Shown here: positions 1 through 7,154 of the stretch, piece by piece
Numbering within the stretch: the first letter of the stretch is position 1
Layout: every line of letters starts with the position of its first letter
From: Pseudomonadota bacterium
Lineage (GTDB): Bacteria > Pseudomonadota > Alphaproteobacteria > UBA8366 > JADFVY01
DNA: 14,325 nucleotides
Direction of reading: 5' to 3'
NCBI GenBank assembly: GCA_030671915.1
Contig: DAOVHN010000013.1
Span: 1-14,325, forward strand
Notes under the pieces: model-generated
What the model saw: only the letters and a program-made list of their open reading frames with translations
Databases searched by the model: none
Told to the model about the DNA's origin: nothing
Translations under genes and position numbers: made by a program

Positions 1-418
1 ACTCACCGCCGCCTTCGTACAGGTAGTCCATGCCGAAATAGTCGTATCTCGTCCAGCCGGGCAGCGCCTCGACGTAGAACGCCACGACCTTCGCCACGTC
101 GTCCGTGGCGTGGAGAACCAGGCTGGGAAGCGCCATGAAGGCGACGTCGTTGGAAGAGCCCTTGCCGCCCTTCTGCGCCGTGACGATAACCGCGCCGGGA
201 TAGGGCGGCTGCTCGACCGCGCTTCTGTCGGGCACGATTGTCGCGGTCGCCTGAAGCATCATCTGCTCCAGGGGATAGCCCGCTTCCTGGCCCTCGATGG
301 TCGGTTTCCCGGGATCCTCGGCCATCGGCGCATAGGGCTCCGCCGCCGCCGCGCCGGACAGGGCAAACACGCCGAACAACCCGGCGACGAACATTGCGCG
401 TAGATTCATCTTGAACAT
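1..418 (-). CDS. Secreted protein of unknown function, C-terminus cut by window edge
   Basis: Reading the minus strand from ATG at 418 gives at least 139 residues with no stop before the window edge, so the C-terminus is missing. An AGGGGAG Shine-Dalgarno lies about seven bases before the start. The N-terminus is a clear Sec signal peptide: MFKMNLR, a hydrophobic stretch, then GAAAA with likely cleavage before EPYAP (about residue 26). The mature part is proline-rich at first, then has a stretch around residues 96-120 (LPSLVLHATDD, then VAFYVEALPGW) that looks like a folded alpha/beta domain, followed by an aromatic segment (YDYFGMDYLYEGG). I do not recognise the family. An in-frame internal ATG at residue 4 is an alternative start. 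The protein should be periplasmic or secreted. Nothing in the neighbouring genes suggests its role. Confidence 0.75.
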   Translation of the reverse strand, partial: MFKMNLRAMFVAGLFGVFALSGAAAAEPYAPMAEDPGKPTIEGQEAGYPLEQMMLQATATIVPDRSAVEQPPYPGAVIVTAQKGGKGSSNDVAFMALPSLVLHATDDVAKVVAFYVEALPGWTRYDYFGMDYLYEGGGE

Positions 419-921
419 TTTTACACTCCCCTTGCCTGTTGCCGCGATGACGATCGAGCAGGAGCGCAATCAACCCTGGAGCGCTTCTGACCGGCCTGAT
501 CCACTTTGCCCGGCGCCGGTCGCCCTCGCGGCTACATTAGAGCGTATGTGCAATCTTCAGGTCAAGGTTGTTATCCGTCCCGTCCAGCCCTCGCATGCGC
601 GTCTGAAGCCATGGGCCGACGGCCTCGCGAGGCAGGCGCCGCTTTCACGGTCGGGAGTTTCCCGCATACCCCTTTCCATGCCTGTCCGCTACTCCTTGCA
701 TGACCTTTTCATGCACCGCGCATACTCCCCGCATACATCCCGCCTGTATCTTTTATACCCCCGTTCTGCATCTTTTGCCCGCCGGGACGAGAATCGCCCG
801 CGGGAACCCTGATCTGGCGGCCGGAACGCTCCGGGCCCCGGCGCCCGAACCTGCACAAATCTACATCGCCCAGGACCAATGTAGAGATCGCGAAATTCGA
901 CAATAACGGGTTTGCGGAGGA
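419..921. other. 503-base intergenic region, no supported gene
   Basis: This gap is upstream of the secreted-protein gene and downstream of the HisN-like gene. Open frames here (for example 411-812 plus) have no Shine-Dalgarno and a low-complexity Arg/Pro/Ser composition, so I do not call them. Between 664 and 762 the sequence repeats ATAC followed by a C-run four times (666, 722, 733, 755). A perfect 7-base inverted repeat, TGCATGA/TCATGCA with a 5-base spacer, lies at 697-715. These may be regulatory sites for the gene at 418. I see no convincing -35/-10 pair. Confidence 0.5.
697..715. repeat. Perfect 7-bp inverted repeat, possible operator
   Basis: TGCATGA at 697-703 and TCATGCA at 709-715 are separated by CCTTT. 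The arms match perfectly. The site is about 280 bases upstream of the secreted-protein start, inside the cluster of ATAC-C motifs. No U-tract follows on either strand, so a protein-binding dyad is more likely than a terminator. The function is inferred only. Confidence 0.4.
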
Positions 922-1722
922 CTATGGCGGGTCTTCGACTGCGCCTTTCAAGACCTCCAGAGCCCGGCCATGCATCCGCCGGTCGCCGGCCGCGATCAAG
1001 CGGCCGCCGGAACTGAGCGTCAGCGGGTTTTCCTCCCAGTCAGTGACGATGCCGCCGGCGCCTTCAATCACCGGAACCAGGGCGAGGTAATCGAAAATGT
1101 CGAACTCGACGTCGACGCCGACATCGATCCGCCCCGTGGCGATCTGCGCATAGGCCATGCAACTCCCGCCATAGACGGTCCAGCGCACCTTCGCCTTGAG
1201 CCGCTCGAACGCCTGAAAGTCCGTCGCTCCGTAAAAGTCCGGATTGCTGGTCGACAGCAGGGCGGCCGAGATATCCGCGCAGGCGCGGGTGCGAACGGGC
1301 TCGCCGTTGCGCGTCGTCGGCAATCCGTCGCAGCCGATCCAGCGCTCTTCGGTCGCGGGCATATCGACAACCCCGAGCACCGGCTTCCCGTTGTGGAGCA
1401 GGGCGATCAGCGTACCGTAAACGGGGAAACCCGCGAGGAAAGGCAAGGTGCCGTCGATCGGGTCGATCACCCAGACGAACTCACTTTCCAGGGACGTCTC
1501 GCCGCGTTCCTCCCCGACAATCCCGTGGCCGGGAAATTCGGCGGCGATCATGTCGCGGATACGGTCCTCGACAGCCTGATCGACCGCCGTAACGGGACTG
1601 CCGTCGCCTTTCCGGATTATCTGGAAAGACTCCTGGTTCATGGCATGGATGCAGGCCCGGCTTGCGTCCGCCAACCGCCCCGCGAACTTACTGAATTTCT
1701 GCAATTCGGAATCCGTTGCCAT
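922..1722 (-). CDS. hisN: Inositol-monophosphatase-fold phosphatase, HisN (histidinol-phosphatase) type
   Basis: This 266-residue protein belongs to the Mg-dependent inositol monophosphatase superfamily. The metal-binding motifs are GEE at 70-72 and DPIDGT at 87-92. The third ligand, Asp211, sits in FDYLAL rather than in the WDxAA of true inositol phosphatases. That feature, together with GTLIAL (103-108), GGSCMAYA (185-192) and LVPVIEGAGG (215-224), marks the HisN branch, which removes phosphate from L-histidinol phosphate in histidine biosynthesis. The usual KSF or RSF after DPIDGT is LPF here, so a different substrate is possible. The length is normal. The start overlaps the stop of the upstream ATPase gene (TAATG), with no strong Shine-Dalgarno, which implies translational coupling in the transporter operon. 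It is cytoplasmic. The family call is firm; the exact substrate is less sure. Confidence 0.82.
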   Translation of the reverse strand: MATDSELQKFSKFAGRLADASRACIHAMNQESFQIIRKGDGSPVTAVDQAVEDRIRDMIAAEFPGHGIVGEERGETSLESEFVWVIDPIDGTLPFLAGFPVYGTLIALLHNGKPVLGVVDMPATEERWIGCDGLPTTRNGEPVRTRACADISAALLSTSNPDFYGATDFQAFERLKAKVRWTVYGGSCMAYAQIATGRIDVGVDVEFDIFDYLALVPVIEGAGGIVTDWEENPLTLSSGGRLIAAGDRRMHGRALEVLKGAVEDPP

Positions 1723-2474
1723 TAATGCGACAATATCTGGCTGAGAAAGAGTCTGGTCCGCTCATGTTCTGGATTTTCGAAGAATTCTTGCGGCGGCTTG
1801 GCTTCGACGATTTCGCCCGCGTCCATGAACACCGTCAGGTCGGCGACGGAACGGGCGAATCCCATCTCGTGGGTTACGCAAATCATGGTCATGCCTTCAT
1901 TGGCGAGCTCGACCATAACGTCGAGGACCTCGTGGATCATTTCGGGATCCAGCGCCGAGGTCGGTTCGTCGAACAGCATGATTTCCGGGTTCATGCACAG
2001 CGCCCGGGCGATGGCGACCCGTTGCTGCTGGCCGCCCGACAGTTGTACCGGGTACTTGTCGGCCTGTTCGGGGATATGCACGCGCTCGAGATAGCGCATG
2101 GCGATCTCGCGCGCCTCGGCTTTGGATTTTTTGCGAACCAGCCGGGGCGCCAGCATGAGATTCCCGACCGCCGTTAAATGGGGAAACAGGTTGAATTGCT
2201 GGAACACCATGCCGACCTCGCTGCGCACGGCGTCGATATTCCGGAGGGAATCGTTCAACTCGATGCCGTTCACCAGGATGCGCCCGCCGTCGTGGCTCTC
2301 GAGCCGGTTGATGCAGCGGATCATCGTCGACTTGCCGGAGCCCGACGGGCCGCAGACAACGACTTTCTGGCCCTTGAAAACTTCCAGGTTTACTTTTTTC
2401 AGAGCCTGAAAATCGCCGAAGAACTTGTCGACGTTCTTCAGCCGGATAATCGGGTCTTGTTCGGTTTGCGCCAT
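1722..2474 (-). CDS. Polar amino-acid ABC transporter ATP-binding protein (GlnQ/HisP type)
   Basis: This 250-residue cytoplasmic ATPase powers the importer encoded by the adjacent permease and binding-protein genes. Walker A is GPSGSGKST at 42-50 (Lys48), the Q-loop is FQQFNLFP at 91-98, the signature is LSGGQQQR at 145-152, Walker B is IMLFDEP at 165-171, and the H-loop histidine is His202 in CVTHEMGFA. This set and length are those of the polar amino-acid (PAAT) family. I chose the ATG at 2474 because GAGGAAAACC directly precedes it and because the protein then begins MAQTEQDPIIRL as homologues do. An ATG at 2486 would overlap the permease stop by four bases and is the alternative. The gap to the permease stop is eight bases. 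Confidence 0.93.
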   Translation of the reverse strand: MAQTEQDPIIRLKNVDKFFGDFQALKKVNLEVFKGQKVVVCGPSGSGKSTMIRCINRLESHDGGRILVNGIELNDSLRNIDAVRSEVGMVFQQFNLFPHLTAVGNLMLAPRLVRKKSKAEAREIAMRYLERVHIPEQADKYPVQLSGGQQQRVAIARALCMNPEIMLFDEPTSALDPEMIHEVLDVMVELANEGMTMICVTHEMGFARSVADLTVFMDAGEIVEAKPPQEFFENPEHERTRLFLSQILSH

Positions 2475-2482
2475 GGTTTTCC

Positions 2483-3172
2483 TCATCGTTTCATGTACCG
2501 CCCGAACCGCCGCTCGGCCAGGGCGATACCCATCTGGATGAACCATACAATGACCAGATAGATGATTGCCGCCGAGATGAACACTTCATAGGGTTTGAAG
2601 GTTTGCGCCATGATGGTGCGCGCCACTCCCATGGTGTCGAAGATGGTGATGGTGCTGGCCAGGGCGGTCGACTTCATCAGACTGATGATCTCGTTGCCGT
2701 AGGCGGGCAGGGAGAGGCGCACGGCGATCGGTGTGGTGATATGGATGAACCGCTGGCGCGCCGTCAGGCCAAGCGCCGAGCCCGCCTCGAGCAATCCCTT
2801 TTCGACCCCCTGAACGGCGCCGCGAAGGATTTCCGCCGTATAGGCGCCGACATTCAGGCTAAACGCGATGATGGCGCACCAGAAGGGAACTCGGAGCGCC
2901 GGCCAGAGAAAGCTGTCGCGGACGAATTCGAACTGGGCGAGGCCGTAGTAGATGACGAAAATCTGCACCAGCATGGGGGTGCCGCGGAAGAAATAGATGT
3001 AGGCGATAGCCGGCCATCGAAGCCAGCGAAACGGGCCGATGCGCATCAACAGCGTGACGATCGCAAGCAGCGTCCCGAACAGCGTCGAGAGGAACAAAAG
3101 CTGCAGGGTGATGCCGACGCCGACCAGCATCTTCGGCACGCTTTCGATGATCAGGGCGATATCGAAGCTCAT
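2483..3172 (-). CDS. Polar amino-acid ABC transporter permease (HisM/GlnP type)
   Basis: This 229-residue inner-membrane protein forms one half of the translocation pore. Hydrophobic segments fall at about 14-43, 55-80, 98-115 and 196-219, with the family's FFRGTPMLVQ at 61-70. The EAA loop that docks on the ATPase begins at EAGSALG (129-135) and runs through LPAYGNEI to about residue 162. The start ATG overlaps the TGA of the preceding permease (ATGA at 3169-3172). An apparent longer reading frame upstream is the overlapped sister gene read out of frame. The two permeases probably form a heterodimer. Confidence 0.92.
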   Translation of the reverse strand: MSFDIALIIESVPKMLVGVGITLQLLFLSTLFGTLLAIVTLLMRIGPFRWLRWPAIAYIYFFRGTPMLVQIFVIYYGLAQFEFVRDSFLWPALRVPFWCAIIAFSLNVGAYTAEILRGAVQGVEKGLLEAGSALGLTARQRFIHITTPIAVRLSLPAYGNEIISLMKSTALASTITIFDTMGVARTIMAQTFKPYEVFISAAIIYLVIVWFIQMGIALAERRFGRYMKR

Positions 3173-3861
3173 CGGCCGCCCTCCAGATGCCGGTTGGCGC
3201 GCTTTTCCATCAGCCGGACGCCGTACATGATGACGGTCGTGAAACCCAGGTAGATCAAGGCGGCCACCATATACATGGTGAAGGGCTGGATGGTGACGCT
3301 GGTCGCGATATCGGCCGTAAAGAGGATTTCCTCGAGCCCGATGACCGAGACCAGCGCCGTATCCTTGACCAGCGAAAGCATGTGATTGCCGAAGCCCGGT
3401 AGCGCCAGGCGCCACATCTGCGGCAACCGCACGTAAAAAAAGGTCTTCGTGGACGAGATGCCAAGGGAGCGGGCGGCCTCGACCGTGCCTGGGTCGACCC
3501 CTTGGAAGGCGCCGCGAAAAGTTTCGGTAGCGTAGGCGCCGATGATCAGAGACACCGCGAACGACCCGGCCCAAAGGGGCGGTATGTCGACGAACTTGAC
3601 CTCGGGATCGAAAAACTGCGCGATCGAAGTCAGGGTGATCGCCGATCCGAAATAGATGATCAGGAGAACCAGAAGCTCCGGCGTGCCGCGGAAAATGGTC
3701 GTGAAGACCGTGGCAGTTAATTTGGCGGCGCGGTTGCTGGAAAGCTTGGCCGCCGCGCCCAGCAACCCCCAGGTCACGGCCATGATCAGCGCCAGGAAGA
3801 AAATTTGCAGGACAACGAGCGATCCCCACATAAATTCGTCCAGCCAGCCGACTACGATCAT
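3169..3861 (-). CDS. Polar amino-acid ABC transporter permease (HisQ type)
   Basis: This 230-residue inner-membrane subunit pairs with the next permease. It opens with a long hydrophobic helix (about 12-38), then has FRGTPELLVLLIIYFG at 57-72 and the EAA loop EAARSLG (128-134) continuing to LPGFGN at 154-159. It ends in the basic EKRANRH tail. The length is typical. The Shine-Dalgarno is weak: GAGG lies about 12 bases from the ATG at 3861. The terminator between this gene and the binding-protein gene, plus the weak ribosome site, would keep permease levels below those of the binding protein, as is usual for these importers. Its stop overlaps the start of the next permease. Confidence 0.92.
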   Translation of the reverse strand: MIVVGWLDEFMWGSLVVLQIFFLALIMAVTWGLLGAAAKLSSNRAAKLTATVFTTIFRGTPELLVLLIIYFGSAITLTSIAQFFDPEVKFVDIPPLWAGSFAVSLIIGAYATETFRGAFQGVDPGTVEAARSLGISSTKTFFYVRLPQMWRLALPGFGNHMLSLVKDTALVSVIGLEEILFTADIATSVTIQPFTMYMVAALIYLGFTTVIMYGVRLMEKRANRHLEGGR

Positions 3862-3887
3862 CTTGCGGGTGATCCTCGAGAAATCCG

Positions 3888-3922
3888 AAAAAACAGGGGA
3901 GCGCCCATGCGCGGCGCTCCCC
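3888..3922 (-). terminator. Intercistronic intrinsic terminator after the binding-protein gene
   Basis: A perfect 10-bp stem (GGGGAGCGCC at 3896-3905, GGCGCTCCCC at 3913-3922) with a 7-base loop is followed on the minus strand by TG and six T residues (3893-3888). It lies between the binding-protein stop (3954) and the permease start (3861), inside an otherwise continuous operon. It probably terminates part of the transcripts, and its stem would also protect the upstream mRNA 3' end. Confidence 0.8.
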
Positions 3923-3953
3923 CCTCAGGTTTTATCCCCAACGAATAGTCACC

Positions 3954-4754
3954 TCAATCGAGGGGGTGAATGGTGAAGGGGAAAATCTTCAACGAGAATT
4001 TCTCGAGCGTGCCATCCTTGCCCATGGCGACGATGGCGTCGCTAATGCGCGCCTTCAACGCGTCGTTGTCCTTGCGCAGGGCGATGCCGACGCCGATCCC
4101 GAAATATTCCTGCTCGGCGATTTGCGGCCCGATGACCTCGAACCCAGCGCCGTCGGGTTTGCTCAGGAACCTGAGGAAAGCCTTCATCGGGTTCGTCATG
4201 ATGGCGTCGACCCGGCCCGCCTTGAGGTCGAGATACATCGCCTCGTTGCTATCGTAATAGGCGATATCGGCGCTCGGCACCTTCGCCTTGATCCATTCCT
4301 CGTAGGTTGTTGACCGCTCCAGGCCGATACGCACGCCGGAGAACCCGGCCGTGTTCACCGAACCGTCGGCCTTGAAGAGATTAAGTTTCTTGTCCTTGGC
4401 GCCGATGAATTGGCCGATGGAGACCCGGTATGGCGCGGAGAAATCTACCGACTTCAACCGCTTGTCGGTGATCGACATCGACGCGGCGATAAGATCGAAC
4501 TTGTTGGCCAGAAGCGACGGGATCATGCCGTCCCATTTCTGGCATACCCACTCGATCTCGGCGCCGATGCGCTTGCCGACCTCATTGCCGACATCGATGT
4601 CGTAGCCCTGCAGCTGACCGTTCTCGTCGCGGTAGTTGAAGGGGGCGTAGGTGCATTCCGTGCCGACCCGCAGGGTCTCTGCGGACGCCGTCTGCGCCAT
4701 GCCGAAAAGAATAACGGCTGACACGGCGGTCAACAGTATCCCGATGGTTTTCAT
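3954..4754 (-). CDS. Periplasmic polar amino-acid binding protein (HisJ/ArgT-like)
   Basis: This 266-residue solute-binding protein captures substrate in the periplasm for the adjacent permeases. The signal peptide is MKTIGILL through QTASA, with cleavage before ETLRVG (residue 26). Family landmarks are GTECTYAPFNY at 31-41, GYDIDVG at 50-56, and SMSITDKR at 92-99, where Arg99 matches the residue that binds the ligand carboxylate in HisJ and LAO proteins. Cys34 and Cys71 could form a disulfide. These features favour a polar, probably basic, amino acid, but the ligand cannot be read from sequence. I chose the ATG at 4754 because AAGGAGGA precedes it at ideal spacing; an upstream ATG at 4775 would place the Shine-Dalgarno inside the gene. 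It lies 57 bases after the aminotransferase gene. Confidence 0.93.
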   Translation of the reverse strand: MKTIGILLTAVSAVILFGMAQTASAETLRVGTECTYAPFNYRDENGQLQGYDIDVGNEVGKRIGAEIEWVCQKWDGMIPSLLANKFDLIAASMSITDKRLKSVDFSAPYRVSIGQFIGAKDKKLNLFKADGSVNTAGFSGVRIGLERSTTYEEWIKAKVPSADIAYYDSNEAMYLDLKAGRVDAIMTNPMKAFLRFLSKPDGAGFEVIGPQIAEQEYFGIGVGIALRKDNDALKARISDAIVAMGKDGTLEKFSLKIFPFTIHPLD

Positions 4755-4811
4755 AGTGAAGTCCTCCTTGTTCACCTCGATTAATTTTTCTGCTTTGTAT
4801 GCTCCCCGCGG

Positions 4812-6050
4812 TCAGATGATCCGGTCCAGTCCGTCGATGAGGCGATCGACGTCTTCCGGGGAGTTGTAGTGAACCATGGATGCGCGCACGACGCCGTTCT
4901 GCGGGCGCGCGCCAATGGCGTCGATGCAGCGAGCCGCATAAAAATCGTCCGCATAAAGGCCGATCTTGCGGGCACGCAGTTTTTCGGGAAACTCACGGGA
5001 ATCGCGGCCGTCGACAAGAAACGAGAACACCGCGACCCGTTCGCGCCGCCTGGCCGCGCCGCACCCTATAAGGCGCACGCCGGGCCGCGCGGTGAGGAAT
5101 TCCTCGACACGCGCCGACATCGCCGTTTCGTGGGCGGCGAACAGATCGTAAACCTGCTCCAGCCTCTGCGATGCCTCGACATTGGCGCCGGGAAAGTGAT
5201 GCGCATGGACCTGGTCGAAATACTCTAAAATTCCGCCGCACGCGGCCGTCAGTTCGAAGTTCAGCCCGCCGGGACACAGCCTGCGCTGATGGTCGTCCGC
5301 GTCGACGAAATAATGGTTCTGGTTGGCCAGCCGCGCCAGCAGGTCCCTTTTTCCGTACAATATGCCCATGTGAGGGCCGAAGACCTTGTAGGAACTGTAC
5401 AGGTAAAAATCGACGTCCAGATCCTTCACGTCCACGCGCCGGTGCGGCGTATAGGCGACACCGTCGACACAGGCCAGCGCGCCGGCCTCGTGGATTCTGT
5501 GAACGATCGATTTCACGTCATGGACGAGGCCGACGATGTTCGAGCAATGAGTGAAACAGACCAGCTTCGTCCGATCGTTCAGAAGCGGTTCCAGATCCTC
5601 GATCTCAAGATCGTCGGTATCGGCGTTCATGCGCCATTCGCGAATTACCGCGCCGGCGGCTTCCAGCCGGCGCCACGCGCCGTTGTTGGCCTCGTGGTCC
5701 TGGTTGGTGACGATAATTTCGTCGCCGGGCTCCAGCAATGGCGTCAGCGCGTGCGACAGGACGTAGACGTTGCTGGTCGTCGACGGCCCGACGACAATTT
5801 CGTCAAGGTCGGCATTGATCAGGGCCGCCAGCACCGCGCGACCTTCCTCGATGCGCACTTGCCCCGCGTCCGAGGCTTCGTAACCTTCACCGGGCTGCAC
5901 CTGGCAGTTGGTCGTGAAATCGGCAAGGCTCTCGGTGACCTGCCGCGGCACCAGCGTGCCGCCCGCGTTTTCCAGAAACACCCAGCCGCCGGCCAGCGCC
6001 TCGAAGTGGCTGCGGCAGAACTCTACATCGAGAGTTGGATGCGATGTCAC
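4812..6050 (-). CDS. Class-V aminotransferase-fold PLP enzyme, cysteine-desulfurase-like (VC1184 subfamily)
   Basis: This 412-residue cytoplasmic PLP enzyme is the first gene of the transporter operon. Fold-type I landmarks are His119 in DHEAN (stacks on PLP), Asp196 in CVDGVAY (pairs with the pyridine nitrogen) and the Schiff-base Lys222 in SSYKVFGPHMG. The C-terminal pattern (FYAARCIDAIG, then GVVRASMVHYNSPEDVDRL) matches the family described as VC1184-type cysteine desulfurase-like proteins (TIGR01976, from memory). Where group II desulfurases carry the catalytic cysteine (GHHCAQP), this protein has a tyrosine, so desulfurase activity is doubtful. The start is GTG at 6050 with AGGGGG just before it, and no in-frame ATG occurs until residue 141. 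Its place with an amino-acid importer suggests it acts on the imported compound. Confidence 0.85.
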   Translation of the reverse strand: MTSHPTLDVEFCRSHFEALAGGWVFLENAGGTLVPRQVTESLADFTTNCQVQPGEGYEASDAGQVRIEEGRAVLAALINADLDEIVVGPSTTSNVYVLSHALTPLLEPGDEIIVTNQDHEANNGAWRRLEAAGAVIREWRMNADTDDLEIEDLEPLLNDRTKLVCFTHCSNIVGLVHDVKSIVHRIHEAGALACVDGVAYTPHRRVDVKDLDVDFYLYSSYKVFGPHMGILYGKRDLLARLANQNHYFVDADDHQRRLCPGGLNFELTAACGGILEYFDQVHAHHFPGANVEASQRLEQVYDLFAAHETAMSARVEEFLTARPGVRLIGCGAARRRERVAVFSFLVDGRDSREFPEKLRARKIGLYADDFYAARCIDAIGARPQNGVVRASMVHYNSPEDVDRLIDGLDRII

Positions 6051-6065
6051 GGCGCCCCCTGTTCC

Positions 6066-6079
6066 GGCTGTTTTCAGCC
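6066..6079. promoter_or_regulatory. 14-bp perfect palindrome in the divergent promoter region
   Basis: GGCTG at 6066-6070 and CAGCC at 6075-6079 flank TTTT. It lies 16-29 bases upstream of the aminotransferase GTG, in what would be its 5' leader. It could be an operator or a leader hairpin. Only the symmetry is seen; the function is inferred. Confidence 0.35.
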
Positions 6080-6131
6080 AATCGTTCCCTGTTAGCCGCG
6101 AATACAGTAATCTTGCCTCGTGGCTTCATGT

Positions 6132-6146
6132 ATACCCCCAGGGTAT
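6132..6146. promoter_or_regulatory. ATACCC-CCA-GGGTAT dyad, candidate regulator binding site
   Basis: A perfect 6-base inverted repeat with a 3-base centre lies 27-41 bases upstream of the LuxR-type regulator's TTG start. LuxR/NarL-type HTH proteins bind short dyads of about this size, so autoregulation or control of the divergent operon is plausible. Related ATACCCC half-sites occur at 666-762. No binding evidence can be had from sequence alone. Confidence 0.4.
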
Positions 6147-6159
6147 GAGGCACCGCGGC

Positions 6160-6175
6160 GAGGAGACGAGCCTTG
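6160..6175 (+). promoter_or_regulatory. Shine-Dalgarno that fixes the TTG start of the LuxR-type gene
   Basis: GAGGAG at 6160-6165 is seven bases before TTG at 6173. The nearest in-frame upstream ATG (6128) runs into TGA after six codons, and the ATG at 6145 is out of frame. TTG is therefore the best-supported start. Confidence 0.7.
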
Positions 6176-7033
6176 GACACGGTAGAAAAAACGCCGAATT
6201 CGGGGACGGAAACAAGCGCAACCGGCTGGTACCGCGAGATCGGCGCGATCGTCGATGCCCGGGAAGATGAGGATATCCCGGAGCGTCTGGTGCGCGCGCT
6301 CGGGCATCTGGCACCCTTCGAAATGGCGGCTGTTTTCGTTTATCGGGGACGCTCGAGGCCGCTTCCGATTTACGACAATTTTACAACGGCGGGCGCGAAG
6401 AAGGGCATCGCCGCATATGTCGAAAACACCTATGTTCTTAATCCCTTGTATCAGGCTTATCAGAAGGGACTGGAATCCGGCGTTTACCTGATGTGCGATC
6501 TGGCGCCGGATGCATTTTTCGAAAGCGAATACCACAAGGCCTATCGGGTCCTGCCGAGTCGCGGGGAGGAAATCGGCTACCTCACCGAGAACTGGCCGCA
6601 AGGCATGCAGGAACTGCTGCTGGCACTGGCGCTGGACAACAACGCGCTGGCCGAAATAACCCTGTCGCGGACCAGCGATGGCCCTGGTTTCAGCGAGACG
6701 GAGATATCGTGCCTGTCCGACGTGGTTCCGCTCGTCGGCGCCTTGTTCCGGCGTTACTGGGCCGAATTCGGCGATTCCCGGTCCAGGACGCCACCGCTGG
6801 ACAGACGGGTCGATGATGCCTTCGACGATTTTGGAAAATACGTGCTGACGGATCGCGAGCGCGAAGTAACACAGATGATCCTGCGTGGCCACTCGTCGGA
6901 ATCGATCGGCTTCAACCTGGGGATTTCACTGGGCACGGTCAAAACGCACCGCAAAAACGTCTACGCGAAACTGGCGATCTCGTCGCAGTCGGAACTGTTG
7001 TCGCTGTTCCTGAAGTCGCTGCAGGGGACCTGA
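6173..7033 (+). CDS. LuxR-family HTH transcriptional regulator
   Basis: This 286-residue DNA-binding regulator carries a C-terminal LuxR/GerE helix-turn-helix (about 225-281). It has LTDREREV at 225-232, GHSSESIGFNLGIS at 239-252 and GTVKTHRKNVYAKL at 254-267, the family recognition pattern. The N-terminal 200 residues form an unrecognised sensor-like domain. They lack an obvious receiver domain or the invariant residues of acyl-homoserine-lactone binding, though autoinducer-type or GAF/PAS-like folds cannot be excluded. It is transcribed divergently from the six-gene transporter operon across a 122-base gap, the usual position of a local regulator, and it is followed by the remnant of a deacetylase gene. 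The start is TTG. The likely effector is the substrate of the importer or a derivative; this is inference. Confidence 0.85.
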   Translation: MDTVEKTPNSGTETSATGWYREIGAIVDAREDEDIPERLVRALGHLAPFEMAAVFVYRGRSRPLPIYDNFTTAGAKKGIAAYVENTYVLNPLYQAYQKGLESGVYLMCDLAPDAFFESEYHKAYRVLPSRGEEIGYLTENWPQGMQELLLALALDNNALAEITLSRTSDGPGFSETEISCLSDVVPLVGALFRRYWAEFGDSRSRTPPLDRRVDDAFDDFGKYVLTDREREVTQMILRGHSSESIGFNLGISLGTVKTHRKNVYAKLAISSQSELLSLFLKSLQGT

Positions 7034-7154
7034 TCCACGGTAATTTTCTTGCTGTCGCGATCGGCATGCTGTTGGAAGATTATGGTGTGCCCGCCGATTC
7101 CGTCATCTACGTGATCTGACGACCGCATGGCCGATTGCATCGCCGCGCCGACCG
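7034..7154 (+). other. Short region with a decayed coding fragment
   Basis: In the frame that runs from 7030 to the TGA at 7117-7119, the sequence reads IHGNFLAVAIGMLLEDYG then VPADSVIYVI. That is amphipathic, protein-like text without a start codon. It might be the end of a lost gene; a loose likeness to tautomerase C-terminal helices is not enough for a call. It sits between the regulator stop and the deacetylase remnant, in a different frame from both. Confidence 0.3.

Noticed and set aside
411..812. 133-codon plus-strand frame in the first intergenic gap
   Set aside because: It has no Shine-Dalgarno, starts over the secreted protein's own start region, and has no domain-like text.
970..1725. 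251-codon open frame on the plus strand opposite the HisN-like gene
   Set aside because: It is an antisense shadow: a high-GC complement of a well-supported gene, with no recognisable motifs and no Shine-Dalgarno.
5289..6095. 268-codon plus-strand frame opposite the aminotransferase gene
   Set aside because: The composition is that of a complementary-frame shadow, and the minus strand carries all PLP-enzyme motifs.
6092..6892. 266-codon minus-strand frame opposite the LuxR-type gene
   Set aside because: The plus strand carries a complete LuxR HTH with a good ribosome site; the antisense frame shows no family features.
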